From contig NZ_ASWD01000006.1 in the NCBI RefSeq assembly GCF_000407485.1, positions 124,001 through 188,000 of the forward strand: a stretch of DNA of 64,000 nucleotides. Direction: 5' to 3'. Position numbers and translations under genes: made by a program. Source of the stretch: Enterococcus pallens ATCC BAA-351 (GTDB lineage Bacteria > Bacillota > Bacilli > Lactobacillales > Enterococcaceae). Of the stretch, positions 61,353-64,000 are shown in pieces (positions within the stretch are counted from its first letter, which is position 1; each line of letters opens with the position of its first letter). The notes beneath the pieces are model-generated. The model was not told the DNA's origin, did no database searches, and saw only the letters and a list, made by a program, of their open reading frames with translations.

Positions 61353-62084
61353 TAATCCAATAACGCCTACCTTTAAATCGGTAGTACTATCGCCATCAAA
61401 ATCTAATTCCTTAATCGTTGTACTGCCGACAAAATTGCTGCCATCAGCCTTCTTATAAGTGTTCGCTGACAAAATCGGGAAGCTTGCTTCCGACTTAATT
61501 TTTTCAATTAGAGGCAAGCCAAAGTTGAACTCGTGATTTCCTAAGACCATTGCATCGTATTTCATGTAATTCATGGCCTTAATCATCGGATGTGCTTTGT
61601 CTTTGTAGCCTTCCTTGGTGTTATAAAGATCATCCGTCAAAATCGTTCCTTGAACCATGTCCCCATTATCAATCAGAACTGTTCCGTTTTGATTTTGGCT
61701 GCGAGCGGCTTGAACAGCACTGCTGACTTGAGCCAAGCCAACCGGGGTTTCTTTCTTGTCCTCATAAGAATAGTTCCACAGCTGTCCATGAACGTCACTG
61801 GTACCTAAAATGGTTATTTTTTTAGTTCCTGTATCATCAGCTGCTGCTTTGGGTGCGGTCTTTTTTTCATCCGCAGCAGTGGTAGTCTCTGTTGTAGCTT
61901 TTGCTGTTTGACTTGCTTTCGTTTCACTAGTAGAGCTGGTTGCCGTTTCCTCTATTTGAGACGAAGCCTGCGAAGACATTTCTTCCGCTAAGCCCAACAC
62001 TGGTGCTGCTGTTCCCATCAACAACCCCATCACTAAGGTAATATGCCACACCTTCATAAACCGCTTCCATTTTTGTTCTTTCAT
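61335..62084 (-). pseudogene. 5' part of the cell-wall nucleotidase gene, cut by prophage
   Basis: 249 codons are open, of which 244 are original and the last few come from attR. ATG 62084 follows AAAGGAGG. Residues ~1-33 are a signal peptide (MKEQKWKRFMKVWHITLVMG..., then a hydrophobic core). A Ser/Thr/Ala-rich spacer follows, then the first half of a metallophosphatase domain with GTSDVHGQLW, DNGDMVQG and VLGNHEFNFG. The missing GHDH metal ligand lies in the other fragment. Secreted but inactive as it stands. Confidence 0.9.
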
Positions 62085-62387
62085 CTTTTTCCTCCTTTAA
62101 AGAAATGTACTTTCAGTTTATCAGTTGATGAGGAACAGCACTAGTTTTTTTGTTGATTTTCTTAGCAAAAACTCATTTTTATGCTTTGATTTAACTTCAA
62201 GAAACTAACTCACTTACCTTAAAATCATTTCTTAACGTTAAATTGAACATTATTCCAATTCAAAAGAAAGTATTCATTAAGAAAAGGTTCTTTTGGGATT
62301 AGATTTAGCTACAGGCAGGCCTATTAATTATTGGCTTCTTCGAATAATGGCCTCTGCGTTTTTTTATTCAGCAGATTTTGAACATAA

Positions 62388-62427
62388 TAAAAAGCCTTGA
62401 GAAACCCATTTCTGAGTTTCTCAAGAC
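62388..62427 (-). terminator. Terminator after dtd
   Basis: Minus strand AAGTCTTGAGAAAC/GTTTCTCAAGGCTT with TTTTATT. The rest of the 62085-62429 gap is AT-rich and holds the nucleotidase leader; no other element seen. Confidence 0.9.
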
Positions 62428-62429
62428 TT

Positions 62430-62876
62430 CTATTTATCTCTGGTATCGAAAATGATTGTCACCGGACCATCATTAACCAGTGCCACATCCATGTCGCCGC
62501 CAAATTCGCCAGTTTCTACAATCAACCCTTGCTGACGCAACCCCTCATTGAAATATTCATAAAGAGGAATCGCCGTTTCTGGTCGAGCCGCCTTAATAAA
62601 GCTAGGGCGGTTGCCTTTTTTCGTATCAGCATACAGGGTGAATTGAGAAACACTCAAAATACTGCCTGCTACGTCTTGAATATTCTGATTCATTTTTCCT
62701 TCTGCATCTTCAAAAACCCGCAGTAAAGGAATCTTTCGAATTAAATAATCTGCATCCTCTTGGGTATCCTCTTCATGAATGCCTAATAGAATCATAAAAC
62801 CTTTGTCGATCTTACCGATTATTTGTTCGTCAATGGCAACTGACGCCTGACTTACTCGTTGAATTACTGCTCGCAT
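62430..62876 (-). CDS. dtd: D-aminoacyl-tRNA deacylase
   Basis: 148 residues. [18 protein letters not shown], the [20 protein letters not shown] block (catalytic Thr region SQFTL) and [19 protein letters not shown] are diagnostic. It hydrolyses D-amino acids from tRNA. It lies 11 nt after rel, the common Firmicute rel-dtd order. Confidence 0.97.
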   Translation of the reverse strand: MRAVIQRVSQASVAIDEQIIGKIDKGFMILLGIHEEDTQEDADYLIRKIPLLRVFEDAEGKMNQNIQDVAGSILSVSQFTLYADTKKGNRPSFIKAARPETAIPLYEYFNEGLRQQGLIVETGEFGGDMDVALVNDGPVTIIFDTRDK

Positions 62877-62887
62877 CAGGGGCCTCC

Positions 62888-64000
62888 TTATCCTTTTGTA
62901 CGTTTCACACTATATACATCGGGAACTGTTTTAATTTTATCTACTATAGAATAGAGATGATTCAAGTTTTGAATCTTAATGGTTAAGCGGATCATTGCCA
63001 TCTTGTCCTTTGAAGGCTTGGCTTCGACGCTAACCAGCTGCTTAGTCATCCCGCTGACAATATTCAATACATCGTTTAATAAGCCATCTCGATTGAAGCC
63101 ATAAATTTCCAAATCCGCATTGTAGTCCTGCTTGATGTTGGACGTATCTTCCCATTCAACCTCAATCAAACGTTCTTGAATATCCTTTTGCTTCGTAATG
63201 TTTGGACAATCCGAACGGTGAATCGAAATCCCGCGGCCTTTGGTAATGTAGCCAACAATATCATCACCAGGTACGGGATTACAGCAATGACTGATGCGAA
63301 TCAGCAGATTATCGATTCCTTGAATCACAATGCCGCCTTCATGACGAACCTTGATTCTTTCTGGTTCTTTCTTCGGTGGATGATTCACCAGCTCATCAAC
63401 AGCTTCTTGCTTCTTCTGCTTCATTTGTTCTCGCCGTTCTTTTTCCGTTAAACGGTTAGAGAAGGTCAAGGCACTGAGTTCACCAAAACCAATCGACGCA
63501 TACAAGTCGTCTTCACTGTGGAAATTGAACTTGTCCATCGCCTTTTGCAGCTTATCCTTGGTTAACACTTCTTTAGGAACAAAGCCCATATCGTTCAGAC
63601 ACTTGATTACTGCTTCGTGGCCTTTAGTAATATTTTCTTCCCGGTCCTGAGTTTTAAAGAAACGCTTGATCTTGTTGCGGGCTTTACTGGTTTTCACCAT
63701 GCTTAGCCAGTCACGACTAGGACCAAAGGAATTCGGTGAGGTCATGATTTCTATAATGTCGCCGTTTTTCAGCTTGTAATCTAGCTGTACCATCTTGCCG
63801 TTTACTTTAGCACCGGTTGTTTTATTTCCGATATCGGTATGGATACTAAAGGCAAAGTCCAATGGTCCTGAACCTTTTGGCAGCTCCGTTACATCACCTT
63901 TAGGGGTAAAAACGTACACTTTGTCGCTGAAAATGTCACCTTTAACACTTTCCATAAATTCGGAAGCATCATAGCTTTCATCCTGCAGCTCCAAAATTTC
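62888..64000 (-). CDS. rel: Bifunctional (p)ppGpp synthetase/hydrolase, C-terminal part
   Basis: At least 371 residues; the 5' end is outside the window. Visible are the TGS domain ([26 protein letters not shown]), the helical/zinc-finger region with [11 protein letters not shown], and a C-terminal ACT domain ([20 protein letters not shown]). The catalytic HD and synthetase domains are not in view. RelA/SpoT proteins control the stringent response. Confidence 0.95.
   Translation of the reverse strand, partial: EILELQDESYDASEFMESVKGDIFSDKVYVFTPKGDVTELPKGSGPLDFAFSIHTDIGNKTTGAKVNGKMVQLDYKLKNGDIIEIMTSPNSFGPSRDWLSMVKTSKARNKIKRFFKTQDREENITKGHEAVIKCLNDMGFVPKEVLTKDKLQKAMDKFNFHSEDDLYASIGFGELSALTFSNRLTEKERREQMKQKKQEAVDELVNHPPKKEPERIKVRHEGGIVIQGIDNLLIRISHCCNPVPGDDIVGYITKGRGISIHRSDCPNITKQKDIQERLIEVEWEDTSNIKQDYNADLEIYGFNRDGLLNDVLNIVSGMTKQLVSVEAKPSKDKMAMIRLTIKIQNLNHLYSIVDKIKTVPDVYSVKRTKG

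Noticed and set aside
61335-61365. Fusion protein between nucleotidase and phage sequence
   Set aside because: The attR sequence adds only a few codons before a stop, and an in-frame TAG blocks entry into the 3' fragment at attL.
9700-61400. A long direct repeat marking att sites
   Set aside because: None present; the ends share only an inverted 14-bp arm and a 2-bp core, which suits the serine integrase.

Overview
The window is low-GC Firmicute chromosome, most likely Enterococcus. The basis is the strong AGGAGG-type ribosome sites, the protein families (Rel, Dtd, MetG, FumC, malic enzyme, LicT), a sortase-anchored 5'-nucleotidase with a YPSTG signal, and siphovirus proteins of enterococcal/lactococcal type. 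I cannot name the species. No rRNA, tRNA, CRISPR array or IS element was seen.

Layout. Positions 1-9974 and 61353-64000 are host DNA. The left flank holds the 5' end of a LicT/BglG antiterminator with its own RAT/terminator leader, metG, a RelB-like/PemK-like toxin-antitoxin pair, and a malic enzyme-fumarase operon. The right flank holds the N-terminal part of the nucleotidase, dtd and the 3' end of rel. Between them lies a complete-looking prophage of about 51.4 kb (9977-61352). It splits one 1299-codon cell-wall nucleotidase gene into a 5' piece (61353-62084) and a 3' piece (6809-9974). The crossover can be read to a 2-bp AC/GT core flanked by 14-bp inverted arms, as expected for the large serine integrase at 59869-61320. 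Excision at this core would restore an in-frame gene.

Prophage organisation. From right to left: serine integrase; S24-type CI repressor and divergent Cro-like gene over a set of 15-bp operators; a long leftward early operon (tiny coupled genes, SbcC-like ATPase, RecT, MBL-fold protein, a replication initiator with internal iterons, DnaC-like ATPase, DUF1064 protein, a second tyrosine-type recombinase, many small genes, ArpU-like late activator); then the late promoter with five CGAC boxes spaced exactly 11 bp. The leftward late operon carries a ParB-methyltransferase fusion, small and large terminase, portal, a phage-encoded Prp protease, a MuF-type minor head protein with a possible toxin C-terminus, scaffold, decoration, E-type capsid, connectors, tail tube, G/GT chaperones with a -1 slippery site, tape measure, tail tip, BppU baseplate/receptor protein, holin and a Pal-like endolysin. 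Rightward accessory genes sit between the lysis genes and attL and are driven by two LexA-box promoters. Further rightward accessory genes interrupt the late and early operons.

How it fits together. RecA-stimulated cleavage of the CI repressor would release the early operon, ArpU would then switch on the late operon, and LexA cleavage would at the same time induce the left-end genes. The scaffold, capsid and tail tube proteins all carry the N-terminal LQ(L/M)FA cleavage motif of Prp, and the phage carries its own Prp gene in the same operon. Other items worth attention are a candidate structured small RNA opposite the terminase region, a MuF/immunity-like gene set, and AUA codons at the expected starts of two early genes.
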